NCBI GenBank assembly: GCA_017516065.1
Contig: JAFWDQ010000003.1
Coordinates: 1-64,000 of the forward strand
Length of the DNA stretch: 64,000 nt
DNA from: Oscillospiraceae bacterium
Lineage (GTDB): Bacteria > Bacillota > Clostridia > Oscillospirales > Oscillospiraceae
Reading direction: 5' to 3'
The position numbers were made by a program, and so were the translations under genes. Shown one piece after another: positions 10,306 to 17,658 of this stretch. Every line of letters begins with the position of its first letter. The first letter of the stretch is position 1. Under the pieces are notes generated by a model that saw only the letters and a list, made by a program, of their open reading frames with translations, had not been told where the DNA came from and searched no databases.

Positions 10306-11778
10306 TCAGTAGGCCCGCAGGCAGAGATTCAGGTCCGCGTTGCCGCTGATCCCCGGCACTTTGCCGGTGGAGGTGTACTGCCAGATCCGGAAATCGTAGT
10401 AGAAACCGGGGGTGGCGTTGTATCCGGCATACCAGAAGTCGTAGGCCGTCAGCTTGGACACATCGTAGCAGAGCATGCCGATATAGGTGTTGAAGTAGAT
10501 CACCGGGGTGTAGCCCGCCTGCTCGACGCGGCGGCAGAAGGCCAGCGCACAGGCGGTGGTGTCAATGTCGGACAGCACCGCGTTGCGGGTCCGGGAGTTG
10601 CCGGAGTTCACGTTTTCCCAGTCGTAGACCACGGGATACTGCAGATCGTAGCCGTCGATGGCCCGCAGCAGGAGTTCCGCCTCCTCCACCGCCTCGGCAG
10701 GGTTGACGGCCTGGGAGAAGAAGTACACGCCCACGTCCAGGCCCGCCGCCTGGGCCCCCTCGATATTCTGCTTGTAATAGCTGTCCAGATAGGTGTTGCC
10801 GGCGCTGCCATAGCCCCGGCCGCCCACCCGGACGATGGCAAAGTCGAAACCTGCCTGCTTGACGCGGTCCCAGTCGATCTCCTTCTGCCAGGCGGATACG
10901 TCCACCCCGGCAGGGGCGCTGAAGTTCCCGCTTTTATAATGGATCCAGCCGTTGCTGTCCTTGGAAAAGCAGCTCTTGTCGTAAGTGTTCCGGGCCACGT
11001 TGGCGTAGATGGGCAGCGTCCGGCCGAACACCGTCAGCGTTCCGGCGGTTTCGGGGGGCGTGCTCGGCTCCGTGCCCGTGCCGGGGGCGGTCACGGGATC
11101 CGAAGCAGGCGGGGGCGTGACGGGCATGCCCGGCGGGGCCTCCACTTCAATGATCTCCTCCTCCGCGTCAGGCTCCTGAATGGAGGCAGCGGCCTCCAGC
11201 CGGTCCAGCATGGCAACGGCCTCGGCGCGGCTGACAGGATCCTCCGGCCGCAGGGCGCCGTTGTCGCCCTGCAGTATGCCCCGGGCCGTGAGGATGCCCA
11301 CGGCGTCGGCCGCCCAGTCGGCGACGGAGGCCGCGTCGGTATAGGGCAGGGCAGTCTCCCCCGCCCGGGTCTCCAGGCCGTAGGCCCGGGCCAGCAGCAC
11401 CGCCGCCTCCTGCCGGGTGACGGGATCCTCCGGCCGCAGCTCTCCGCCGTCCCCCAGCAGCACGCCGGCAGCGTTGGCCCCCAGGACAGCCGGGGTGTAC
11501 CAGGCGTCCGGCGCCAGGGTCGGGAAGTCCTCCGACGCGGCTGCGTCGGGATAGCCGAAGAGCCGGTCCAGCACCATGGCCAGCTCGCCGCGGGTCATGA
11601 TGTCGTCGGGCCGAAATTCACCGCCGGAGCCCTGTACCACGCCCATCTCGTCGCTGGAGCGCTGGATGGACGCCTGGGCCCAGTGGTCTTCGACGTCTGT
11701 ATAATCTGCCGCCAGGACCGCGGGCGCCGCCGGGATCAGCAGCGCGAGGCACAGCAGCAGGGCCGGGATTCGCCGCAC
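10306..11778 (-). CDS. Secreted SLH-domain protein with GH25 (lysozyme-type) hydrolase domain
   Basis: Predicted 490-aa exported cell-wall enzyme. Starting from the GTG at 11778 (AGGAGA upstream), a signal peptide RRIPALLLCLALLIPAAPAVLA ends near residue 24. Three S-layer homology repeats follow (about 27-195; hallmarks DHWAQASI, FRPDDIMTRGE, LRPEDPVTRQEA, LRPEDPVSRAEA). Next is a Pro/Thr-rich linker (about 200-255) and a GH25 domain (about 290-490). GH25 features are GVDVSAWQKEIDW, the YPVVYDWENV strand with the catalytic D-x-E, and a C-terminal IWQYTSTG. The SLH repeats should tether it to secondary wall polymer while GH25 cleaves muramic acid linkages. Monocistronic. Confidence 0.9.
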   Translation of the reverse strand: MRRIPALLLCLALLIPAAPAVLAADYTDVEDHWAQASIQRSSDEMGVVQGSGGEFRPDDIMTRGELAMVLDRLFGYPDAAASEDFPTLAPDAWYTPAVLGANAAGVLLGDGGELRPEDPVTRQEAAVLLARAYGLETRAGETALPYTDAASVADWAADAVGILTARGILQGDNGALRPEDPVSRAEAVAMLDRLEAAASIQEPDAEEEIIEVEAPPGMPVTPPPASDPVTAPGTGTEPSTPPETAGTLTVFGRTLPIYANVARNTYDKSCFSKDSNGWIHYKSGNFSAPAGVDVSAWQKEIDWDRVKQAGFDFAIVRVGGRGYGSAGNTYLDSYYKQNIEGAQAAGLDVGVYFFSQAVNPAEAVEEAELLLRAIDGYDLQYPVVYDWENVNSGNSRTRNAVLSDIDTTACALAFCRRVEQAGYTPVIYFNTYIGMLCYDVSKLTAYDFWYAGYNATPGFYYDFRIWQYTSTGKVPGISGNADLNLCLRAY

Positions 11779-11849
11779 AGGTATCACTCTCCTACCGGTC
11801 TGAGACGGGACCACCCTTCGGAGTCCCCGATTTTGGAACGTTTTGTTGT

Positions 11850-11877
11850 ATCATAGCATAAATTCGCAAAAATTCAA
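11850..11877 (-). promoter_or_regulatory. Probable promoter of the SLH/GH25 gene
   Basis: Minus strand: TTGAAT (11877-11872), 16-nt spacer, TATGAT (11855-11850), about 70 nt before the GTG start. Confidence 0.5.
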
Positions 11878-11978
11878 TGAATCTGTCGTAAATTTTCCAA
11901 AAAGATATGGATTATGTAAACCAAACGCGGAAGGCTGTCTGTTCTGTATTAACTGCGGAAGGAAATGAAAGTTTGGGG

Positions 11979-12250
11979 GGAACGTGCCTCCGGCGGGTGA
12001 CTTTCCCCTCGCGGAGAAAGTCACCAAAGGCGCGCCAAAGGGGGACCCCTTACCATGGGGTCCCCCTTGTGGAATCCCCTCCACTAAGACAGGAAACTTC
12101 CAGCCGCAGAACGATCCCGGCCGACAGAGCCCTGAATTGTCTCAGCAGCCCAACGCGCTCCGCGCTTCTGCGGTGGAAAACGGGGGCACTGCCGATCTGC
12201 GCCCCCGAGGCGCAGGAACAGAGGAGCAAGTTATCATACCAAACCGAAGC
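11979..12250. repeat. Family B intergenic element, partial (right-half) copy, inverted relative to 58313-58785
   Basis: This fills most of the 559-nt gene-free stretch 11779-12337. Read on the minus strand it parallels 58470-58780. The same order of segments appears: a GC-rich block with CACCGCAGAAGCGCG, then GACAATTCAGGGCT, then GGAGGGGATTCCACAAGGGG, then a hairpin with arms AAGGGGGACCCC / GGGGTCCCCCTT (12038-12068), then GTGACTTTC / GAAAGTCAC, ending in CCGCCGGAGGCACGT. The hairpin arms differ from the 58-kb copy by a compensatory G-C for A-T change. No transposase or credible protein is encoded here. Confidence 0.75.
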
Positions 12251-12294
12251 CTGGCGGAGCGGGTTCAGCTTGATGCGTGATGACTTTGTCGACA

Positions 12295-12324
12295 CGCAAA
12301 AGGAGCGCGCCGGCGGCGCGCTCC
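12295..12324 (-). terminator. Terminator of the nitroreductase gene
   Basis: Minus strand: GC-rich stem GGAGCGCGCC / GGCGCGCTCC with a 3-nt loop and TTTTGCG, 14 nt after the stop codon. It abuts the family B element and a family A-like end (GCGGGTTCAGCTTGATGCG at about 12258). Confidence 0.7.
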
Positions 12325-12337
12325 TTCGGTTTCAGAC

Positions 12338-12889
12338 TCAGTCGATGTAATTGACGGTGTTGGGCTTTGCGGGAGGACGGGGACCTGCCTCCTGAGCGGG
12401 ATATCCCAGTGCGATGGAGAACATGGGCACGTAGTTCTCGGGCAGGCCCAGTCTCTTGACGATCTCCTCGTTGCCGGGCATCAGCATGCACATATTGGAG
12501 GAGCCCATGAAGCAGGTGGCCAGGCCCAGCTCCTGAGCCGCCAGGCAGATGTTCTCGCCGGCCATGGTGATGGAGGCGTCGCCGCCGGGGAATTTGATGT
12601 CACAGGACAGCACGATGGCGCAGGGGGCGTGCCAGAAGCAGTTGAAGTTCGGGTCCTCGGCCTTCGCCACGTTCTTGGGGTTGCCGGAGGCCAGCATGAT
12701 CTTGCGGTTGGCCTCGCTGATCTCGTTCATGAATTCCTTGTTGCGGATGACGGTGAAGTGCCAGTTGCACGCGACGTTGGGGGCCTTCTGAGCAAGGTCC
12801 AGCAGCTTGGCGATGTCCTCATCCTTTACCGGCGTGTCCTTGTAGGCACGGATGCTGCGCCGGCTCTCGATGGCGGTAAACAGATCCAT
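12338..12889 (-). CDS. Nitroreductase-family flavoprotein
   Basis: 183-aa FMN-dependent NAD(P)H oxidoreductase of the nitroreductase fold. The N-terminal signature is MDLFTAIESRRSIRAYKD, with the FMN-contacting R-R-S-I-R. The segment GENICLAAQELGLATCFMGS at about residues 112-131 and a C-terminal IALGYPAQE are typical. The substrate is unknown. ATG at 12889 follows AAGGAG. It is monocistronic, with its own promoter and terminator. Confidence 0.85.
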   Translation of the reverse strand: MDLFTAIESRRSIRAYKDTPVKDEDIAKLLDLAQKAPNVACNWHFTVIRNKEFMNEISEANRKIMLASGNPKNVAKAEDPNFNCFWHAPCAIVLSCDIKFPGGDASITMAGENICLAAQELGLATCFMGSSNMCMLMPGNEEIVKRLGLPENYVPMFSIALGYPAQEAGPRPPAKPNTVNYID

Positions 12890-12953
12890 TCAAAATCGCT
12901 CCTTTTTTTAAGATTCCGAAATACAGTGACCTCTCGGCACTTTTGGTGCCTTT

Positions 12954-12982
12954 ATTATAGCAAGCCTGTTCCCGCAACGCAA
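12954..12982 (-). promoter_or_regulatory. Promoter of the nitroreductase gene
   Basis: Minus strand: TTGCGT (12982-12977), 17-nt spacer, perfect TATAAT (12959-12954). It diverges from the pheB promoter about 65 nt away. Confidence 0.65.
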
Positions 12983-13046
12983 GGGCACCGGGTATTTTTT
13001 CACGAATTTTCCCCCCAGGCCGTCGGAAGTTTTTACGTTTCGGGGC

Positions 13047-13075
13047 TGGACAAGGGCAGAGGGCCATGTTATAAT
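13047..13075 (+). promoter_or_regulatory. Promoter of the pheB-hom-lysC cluster
   Basis: TGGACA (13047-13052), 17-nt spacer, perfect TATAAT (13070-13075). Predicted transcription starts near 13082, giving a leader of about 60 nt. Confidence 0.75.
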
Positions 13076-13089
13076 GGCCGCATTGCAAA

Positions 13090-13136
13090 AACAAATGGCC
13101 GTGTCACGCGGACATTTGTTGGGAAGGAGTTGACTC
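13090..13136 (+). promoter_or_regulatory. Structured 5' leader of pheB (stem plus ribosome-site hairpin)
   Basis: Inverted repeat AACAAATG (13090-13097) / CATTTGTT (13113-13120), with a further complementary core CCGTG/CACGCGG. The GGAG of the ribosome site follows directly and can itself pair in GGAG-TTGA-CTCC. The leader could therefore control pheB translation. No U-run is present, so it is not a terminator. Regulatory meaning is inferred only. Confidence 0.35.
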
Positions 13137-13141
13137 CCGGT

Positions 13142-13573
13142 ATGGCAAACTATTACATTGTGTCGGAGCAGGCGCTGCCCCCCATCATCCGCAAGGTAGC
13201 CGATGCCAACCGTCTTCTGGAGACCGGCGCCGCCGCCTCTGTGGGCAAAGCCGTGCAGATGGCCGGCATCAGCCGCAGCGCCTTCTACAAGTACCGCGCC
13301 GCAGTACGGCCCTTCAACGATATGCTCAGCGGACGCATCGTCACCTTCCAGGCCCTGCTGCACCACCAGCCCGGCGCCCTGTCCGCCCTTCTCTCCTTCT
13401 TCGGAGAGGCCGGCGCCAATATCCTCACCATCCATCAGAGTCTCCCCTCCGGCGGCTGCGCGGCGGTGTCCGTCACCGCCGAGACCTCGGAGCTCACCGT
13501 CTCGGCGGAGGAGTTCCTGCAGCGTGTCTCCGATTCCGCCTTCGTCGCCCACTTTGAGATCCTGGGCGGCTGA
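13142..13573 (+). CDS. pheB: PheB-type ACT-domain protein
   Basis: 143-aa cytoplasmic regulator-like protein. The N-terminal half has the DNA-binding-like segment SVGKAVQMAGISRSAFYKYR (about residues 33-52). The C-terminal ACT domain (about 68-143) contains GALSALLSFFGEAGANILTI. This resembles Bacillus PheB, which precedes an aromatic biosynthesis gene. Here it precedes hom and lysC, the arrangement commonly seen in Clostridia, and it may sense an aspartate-family amino acid. Start ATG at 13142 with AAGGAG about 12 nt upstream. Upstream in-frame codons lie beyond the promoter and were rejected. Confidence 0.85.
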   Translation: MANYYIVSEQALPPIIRKVADANRLLETGAAASVGKAVQMAGISRSAFYKYRAAVRPFNDMLSGRIVTFQALLHHQPGALSALLSFFGEAGANILTIHQSLPSGGCAAVSVTAETSELTVSAEEFLQRVSDSAFVAHFEILGG

Positions 13574-13618
13574 TCATTTCCCTGTCTGACAACGGTCATC
13601 TGAAAGGAGTTATCCGCT

Positions 13619-14824
13619 ATGAATGTTGCAATCCTCGGCATGGGCACGGTCGGATCCGGTGTGGCCGACATCCTGGTCAACAACGCCAACCATATCCGGA
13701 GCCGCACCGGCCTCTCTCTGGACCTGAAATACATCGTGGACGTTCTTGACTTCCCGGACAGCCCTCACCGGCACCTGCTGACCAAGGACTTTGCCCAGGT
13801 GGAGAACGACCCCTCCGTGGAACTGGTGGCGGAGACCATCGGCGGCACGAAGGTGGCCTATGAGTTCACCCGCCGGGCCCTTGCCGCAGGCAAGAGCGTG
13901 GTCACCTCCAACAAGGAGCTGGTGGCCACCCACGGCTATGAGCTGATGCAGCTGGCGGCCGCCAACGGCGCGGCCTACCTCTTCGAGGCCAGCGTGGGCG
14001 GCGGCATCCCCGTGCTGCGCCCCATGCGCCAGTGTCTGGCGGCCAACCGAATCCAGGAGGTCTGCGGTATCCTCAACGGCACCACCAACTATATCCTCAC
14101 TCAGATGATCCAGACCGGACAGAGTGTGGAGGCGGCGCTGCTCCAGGCCCAGAAGAACGGCTATGCCGAGCTGGACCCCACCGCCGATATGGAGGGCCAC
14201 GACGCCTGCCGCAAGACCTGTATCCTGGCGTCTCTGGCCTTCGGCCATCACGTGTATCCCGCCTCTGTCCCCACGGAGGGCATCACCCGGATCACCCGGG
14301 GCGACGCGGACTATGCCGCCGCCGCAGGACGGAAGATCAAGCTGCTGGGCCGCACCCTTGTCGGTGAGGATGGCCGGGTCCGGGCGTATGTGGCGCCCCA
14401 TCTCGTGGCCAACTCCAGCGCTCTGGCCAACGTGGAGGACGTGTTCAACGCCGTGCTGGTCCGGGGCGACGCCGTGGGCGAGGTCATGTTCTACGGGCCC
14501 GGCGCCGGCAAGCTTCCCACCGCCAGCGCCGTGGTGGCGGATCTGCTGGACGCGGCCCGGCACTGGAACATCCAGGCCGGTCCCGCCTGGGAGGACGAGG
14601 CGCCCTCGCTCCTCGCGTCGCCGGAGGACCTGAAAAGCGGCTGGTACGTCCGTATCCGGGGCACCGTGGATCAAGCCCGTGCGCTGGGAGCCGAGGACAT
14701 TCTGGGCCGCGCCGGTGCGCCGGCCGACGAGGTGGCGTTCCTTCTGCCGTCCATGTCCCGCACGGAGCTGAACGAGGCACTCGGGGATCTTGAGCCCGAG
14801 GCGGCCTTCCGTCTTTTCGACTGA
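13619..14824 (+). CDS. hom: Homoserine dehydrogenase
   Basis: NAD(P)-dependent reduction of aspartate semialdehyde to homoserine for threonine and methionine, 401 aa. The Rossmann motif is ILGMGTVGSGV at residues 4-14. Also present are VVTSNKELVA near 98-107, GGGIPVLRPM near 127, GILNGTTNYIL near 149, and the catalytic block ELDPTADMEGHDACRK. A C-terminal ACT region (about 330-401) suggests feedback control by threonine. ATG follows AAAGGAG. It lies 45 nt after pheB and 83 nt before lysC in an apparent operon. Confidence 0.95.
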   Translation: MNVAILGMGTVGSGVADILVNNANHIRSRTGLSLDLKYIVDVLDFPDSPHRHLLTKDFAQVENDPSVELVAETIGGTKVAYEFTRRALAAGKSVVTSNKELVATHGYELMQLAAANGAAYLFEASVGGGIPVLRPMRQCLAANRIQEVCGILNGTTNYILTQMIQTGQSVEAALLQAQKNGYAELDPTADMEGHDACRKTCILASLAFGHHVYPASVPTEGITRITRGDADYAAAAGRKIKLLGRTLVGEDGRVRAYVAPHLVANSSALANVEDVFNAVLVRGDAVGEVMFYGPGAGKLPTASAVVADLLDAARHWNIQAGPAWEDEAPSLLASPEDLKSGWYVRIRGTVDQARALGAEDILGRAGAPADEVAFLLPSMSRTELNEALGDLEPEAAFRLFD

Positions 14825-14868
14825 CGCCGCGCCCTTTGCGCGCCCGCTTCATACAATAGTACAGAACC

Positions 14869-14887
14869 TGACGGCGCCGCGCCGTCA
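14869..14887 (+). other. Hairpin just upstream of the lysC ribosome site
   Basis: TGACGGCG / CGCCGTCA with a 3-nt loop, ending 4 nt before AAGGAG. It is a compact stem in the hom-lysC spacer. The 83-nt spacer is far too short for a lysine riboswitch. It may be a processing or translational element, but this is uncertain. Confidence 0.4.
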
Positions 14888-14907
14888 CAAAAGGAGATAT
14901 CACAACC

Positions 14908-16116
14908 ATGGGCCTTATCGTACAAAAATTCGGCGGCAGCTCCGTGGCTACGCCGGATCGCATCCGAAATGTGGCGCGGATCATCACCGACACCTATCAA
15001 AAAGGCAGTCAGGTGGTGGTGATCCTCTCCGCCATGGGCGACACCACCGATGATCTCATCGCCCTGGCAAACGAGATCAATCCCAACGGCTCCCGCAGAG
15101 AGATGGATATGCTGCTGTCCACCGGTGAGCAGGTCTCCGTCGCTTTGTGCGCCATGTGCATCGAGGGGATGGGCTTCCCCGTGGTCTCCCTCACCGGCTG
15201 GCAGGCCGGCATGGAGACCAACAGCAGCTACGGCAGCGCACGCATCAAGCGGCTGGACAAAGACCGCATCGAACGGGAGCTGGACCAGCGCCGGATCGTG
15301 CTGCTGGCCGGATTCCAGGGCGTGAACAGCTTCGGCGACATCACCACTCTGGGCCGCGGCGGCTCCGACACCAGCGCCGTGGCCGTGGCCGCCACTCTGC
15401 ACGCGGACCTGTGCCAGATCTACACCGACGTGGACGGCGTTTATACCGCCGATCCCCGGATGGTGAAGGAGGCCAGAAAGCTCGACGAGATCACCTTTGA
15501 CGAGATGCTGGAGCTGGCCAGCCTGGGCGCCCAGGTGCTGCACAACCGCTCCGTGGAGATGGCAAAACGCTACAATGTCCATCTGGAGGTCCTCTCCAGT
15601 TTTTCCGGGAAGCCGGGTACAAAAGTAAAGGAGGTCGTGAAGAACGTGGAAAAGATGATGGTAAGCGGAGTGGCGCTGGATCCCAACGTGGCGCGGATCG
15701 CCGTTCTGGGTCTGGACGACTGCCCCGGCGTGGCATTTCGCATCTTCTCCCAGCTGGCCAAGGCCGGCGTCAACGTGGACATCATCCTTCAGTCCACCAG
15801 CCGCGACAATAAAAAGGATATCAGCTTTACCGTGGAAAAGGTCGATCGGGACAAATCCGTCCAGGTCCTGGAGGAAAACCGGGAGCGCATCGGCTTCAGC
15901 AGTCTGGAGGTCGACGACTCCGTGGCCAAGGTCAGCATCGTGGGCGCCGGGATGCAGCATAATCCCGGCGTGGCTGCCCGGATGTTCGAGGCGCTGTCCA
16001 ACAGCCAGGTCAATATCCATATGATCTCCACCAGTGAGATCAAGGTCTCGGTCCTCATTGACGCCTGCAACGCCGAACGGGCGGTCCAGGCCATCCACGA
16101 CAAGTTTTTCGGCTGA
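14908..16116 (+). CDS. lysC: Aspartate kinase
   Basis: Phosphorylates aspartate, first step of the lysine/threonine/methionine pathway, 402 aa. The N-terminal kinase domain has VQKFGGSSV (residues 5-13), LSTGEQVS near 70, and GRGGSDTSAVAVAA near 151 followed by YTDVDGVYTADPR. Two ACT domains follow from about residue 260, with VDIILQST and the C-terminal VSVLIDA, giving allosteric control. The length and a strong internal ribosome site at 15627 fit the Bacillus aspartokinase II type, where one gene yields alpha and beta subunits. ATG follows AAGGAG. Last gene of the cluster. Confidence 0.95.
   Translation: MGLIVQKFGGSSVATPDRIRNVARIITDTYQKGSQVVVILSAMGDTTDDLIALANEINPNGSRREMDMLLSTGEQVSVALCAMCIEGMGFPVVSLTGWQAGMETNSSYGSARIKRLDKDRIERELDQRRIVLLAGFQGVNSFGDITTLGRGGSDTSAVAVAATLHADLCQIYTDVDGVYTADPRMVKEARKLDEITFDEMLELASLGAQVLHNRSVEMAKRYNVHLEVLSSFSGKPGTKVKEVVKNVEKMMVSGVALDPNVARIAVLGLDDCPGVAFRIFSQLAKAGVNVDIILQSTSRDNKKDISFTVEKVDRDKSVQVLEENRERIGFSSLEVDDSVAKVSIVGAGMQHNPGVAARMFEALSNSQVNIHMISTSEIKVSVLIDACNAERAVQAIHDKFFG
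15646..16116 (+). CDS. lysC: Possible aspartokinase beta subunit from an internal in-frame start
   Basis: AAAGGAGG occurs inside lysC at 15627-15634. It is followed after 11 nt by an in-frame GTG (codon 247) and, 9 nt later, by two ATG codons. Translation from the GTG would give a 156-aa protein consisting only of the ACT regulatory domains. In Bacillus subtilis the aspartokinase II beta subunit is made by internal initiation at about the same codon. The ribosome site is seen directly and its use is inferred from that precedent. Confidence 0.5.
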   Translation: MEKMMVSGVALDPNVARIAVLGLDDCPGVAFRIFSQLAKAGVNVDIILQSTSRDNKKDISFTVEKVDRDKSVQVLEENRERIGFSSLEVDDSVAKVSIVGAGMQHNPGVAARMFEALSNSQVNIHMISTSEIKVSVLIDACNAERAVQAIHDKFFG

Positions 16117-16127
16117 GACTGAACACA

Positions 16128-16460
16128 CTCAAATCAAACCCGCTTCGCTGGGCTGTCGTCGATGCGGACTCCATATTGTTCGCTTCCGCGTAAACGCGAA
16201 AGCGAACGCATTGCGTCGCATCTCCTCTCCCAACAAAAACCGCCTTGCTGGGTTTTTGTTGGGGTGTGAAAAAACGGGCAAAAGCCCAACAGCGTGGGTT
16301 TTGCCCGGACAGGAGATGCAGTGGAGTGATCTCGCTTCCCCGCTTGCGGGGAAGCGAGAGATACGGAGCTTGCATCGACGTGATACATGCTCCCGGAAAA
16401 AACTGATTTCGTCTTTATTCGCGGCGTGCGCGCCGCGAACTCTGCGAGGCTTTGGCTACA
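16128..16460 (-). repeat. Family A intergenic element, copy 1
   Basis: The 403-nt gap between lysC and the flavin-reductase gene is filled by this element, read on the minus strand. Its 72-nt core (16379-16450) begins GCCTCGCAGAG, contains the perfect hairpin TTCGCGGCG-CGCA-CGCCGCGAA, and ends CCGGGAGCATGTATCACG. It is nearly identical to the cores at 38619 and 42889. The far end (about 16133-16155) carries the conserved loop GCCCAGCGAAGCGGG, but its left stem arm has decayed. Open frames across it are shadows. Confidence 0.8.
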
Positions 16461-16507
16461 GTCTGAAAAAAGGATCCGGCCCTGAGGGCCGGATCCTTTT
16501 TTCAGAC
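16461..16507. terminator. Bidirectional terminator, perfect 47-bp palindrome
   Basis: Two 22-nt arms match perfectly around a TGA loop: GTCTGAAAAAA then GGATCCGGCCC, mirrored. A-runs on one side and T-runs on the other serve both lysC (+) and the convergent flavin-reductase gene (-). It directly abuts the family A core. Confidence 0.85.
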
Positions 16508-16519
16508 TTGATGCGATGA

Positions 16520-17092
16520 TCACTTCTTCATCAGGCCGACGCCGGCGTTCCACGCCTTGCCCACCTGTTCGCCGGATACGTAATAGCCGTGCTGGAACTG
16601 GTCGAAGATCAGGGCGTTCAGCTTTGCCGGATCCACCTTGCCGTTTTCCGACAGAACGCTCTCCTCCGCGGCGGTGTTCACGATCCTGCCCACGATGCAG
16701 TAGAAGCTGTCGGTCTCCACGACCTCCGCCAGTTCGCACTCCATGACCACCGGGAACTCGTCGATGACGGGCGCGTTGACAAATTCGCTTTTGACGGCAG
16801 TGTATCCCGTGCGCTCGAACTTGTCTGCCATCTTGTTGCCCGTGGCGATGCCGAAGAAGTCCGCCACCTCCATGTGGTCCCGATCGGCCAGCGCCACCGT
16901 GAAGGCCTTGCTCCCCAGCAGGTTCTGGGTGGTCTTGTGATCCTCGTCGATGAACAGCGCGATCTTGTCGGCGCCGCAGATCATGCCCCAGGCCGCGTTC
17001 ATCGCATTGACCTTGCCGTCCTGGTCATAGGCGGCGATCATCAGCACAGGCATGGGGTAAACAGCCTGCACAACGCCTAAATTCTTTTTCAT
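16520..17092 (-). CDS. Flavin reductase-like (FMN split-barrel) protein
   Basis: 190-aa predicted flavoprotein of the flavin reductase-like domain family. Visible blocks are PMPVLMIAAYDQDGKVNAMN (about 13-32), AWGMICGADKIALFI (about 34-48) and a DFFGIATGNK segment near 78. It probably reduces or binds FMN, and its partner is unknown. ATG follows GAGGAGG. It is divergent from hxlR, with an HxlR-type operator over its -35 box, so it is the likely target of that repressor. HxlR regulators often sense reactive electrophiles or oxidants and pair with such genes. Confidence 0.8.
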   Translation of the reverse strand: MKKNLGVVQAVYPMPVLMIAAYDQDGKVNAMNAAWGMICGADKIALFIDEDHKTTQNLLGSKAFTVALADRDHMEVADFFGIATGNKMADKFERTGYTAVKSEFVNAPVIDEFPVVMECELAEVVETDSFYCIVGRIVNTAAEESVLSENGKVDPAKLNALIFDQFQHGYYVSGEQVGKAWNAGVGLMKK

Positions 17093-17127
17093 TTCAACAG
17101 CCTCCTCATTGTTGTTTCATTTCCTGA

Positions 17128-17156
17128 TTGACTTTTTTCCTGCTCTGTATTAAATT
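17128..17156 (+). promoter_or_regulatory. Promoter of the HxlR regulator gene
   Basis: TTGACT (17128-17133), 17-nt spacer, TAAATT (17151-17156). It overlaps the opposing promoter's -10. The operator at 17181-17205 lies just downstream of the predicted start, a position suited to autorepression. Confidence 0.6.
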
Positions 17157-17181
17157 ATACGTGAGCCAGAAAAAGAGTCAA
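17154..17181 (-). promoter_or_regulatory. Promoter of the flavin reductase-like gene
   Basis: Minus strand: TTGACT (17181-17176), 16-nt spacer, perfect TATAAT (17159-17154). The -35 box touches the HxlR-type operator. Confidence 0.7.
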
Positions 17182-17205
17182 GTACCTACTTAAAAGTAAG
17201 GTACT
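17181..17205. promoter_or_regulatory. Candidate HxlR operator
   Basis: Near-perfect inverted repeat AGTACCTACTT-AAA-AGTAAGGTACT. One arm carries a single extra base. It abuts the -35 of the flavin-reductase promoter and lies in the early transcribed region of hxlR. GTAC/ACTT half-sites of this kind are typical of HxlR-family operators. Binding is inferred. Confidence 0.6.
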
Positions 17206-17221
17206 GGTTTGGAGGTAGGTC

Positions 17222-17554
17222 ATGGAAAAGAAACCCATCGAAGGCGCTGATTTCTCGACCACCGGCTACAGCTATACCCTGTCCCTGATCGCGGGGAAAT
17301 ACAAGCCCGTCATCCTCTACTGCCTGATGGAATATGAGCCCGTGCGCTTCAACGAGCTGCAGCGGTATCTGAAAAAGGTCGCCGACAAGACCCTGAGTCA
17401 GAATCTCAAGGAGCTGGAGGCCAACGATCTCATTGTCCGGACCGTCTATCCCCAGATCCCGCCCAAGGTGGAATACTCCCTGACAGAGCGGGGGCACTCC
17501 CTGGTGAAGGTCCTGGACAAGCTCTGCGACTGGGGCAACGAAAACCGGCGCTGA
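17222..17554 (+). CDS. HxlR-family transcriptional regulator
   Basis: 110-aa winged-helix protein. Hallmarks of HxlR regulators are IAGKYKPVILYCLMEYEPVR (about 23-42), the recognition-helix region VADKTLSQNLKELEANDLIV (about 53-72) and VEYSLTERGHSLVKVL (about 81-96). No cysteine lies in the N-terminal sensing position used by some members, but Cys occurs at about residues 35 and 102. ATG follows GGAGG. Divergent from the flavin-reductase-like gene, with shared promoter and operator DNA. Confidence 0.9.
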   Translation: MEKKPIEGADFSTTGYSYTLSLIAGKYKPVILYCLMEYEPVRFNELQRYLKKVADKTLSQNLKELEANDLIVRTVYPQIPPKVEYSLTERGHSLVKVLDKLCDWGNENRR

Positions 17555-17593
17555 AGCCGGTCCTCGCGAAGCGCTCTGACAGATACGGTCGAA

Positions 17594-17629
17594 AAAGGGC
17601 CCTGCATGGCGTACCATGCAGGGCCCTTT
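17594..17629. terminator. Bidirectional terminator between hxlR and the M23 gene
   Basis: Perfect 16-bp arms AAAGGGCCCTGCATGG / CCATGCAGGGCCCTTT around a 4-nt loop, between convergent genes. Confidence 0.75.
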
Positions 17630-17658
17630 CAGATTCCCGTGCCCATCCGGCACTTCGC

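Noticed and set aside
14825..14907. Lysine riboswitch upstream of lysC
   Set aside because: The spacer is only 83 nt and has just one small hairpin.
16134..16739. Open frames across 16134-16739 on both strands
   Set aside because: They run through the family A element and the palindromic terminator. No ribosome site and no family resemblance.
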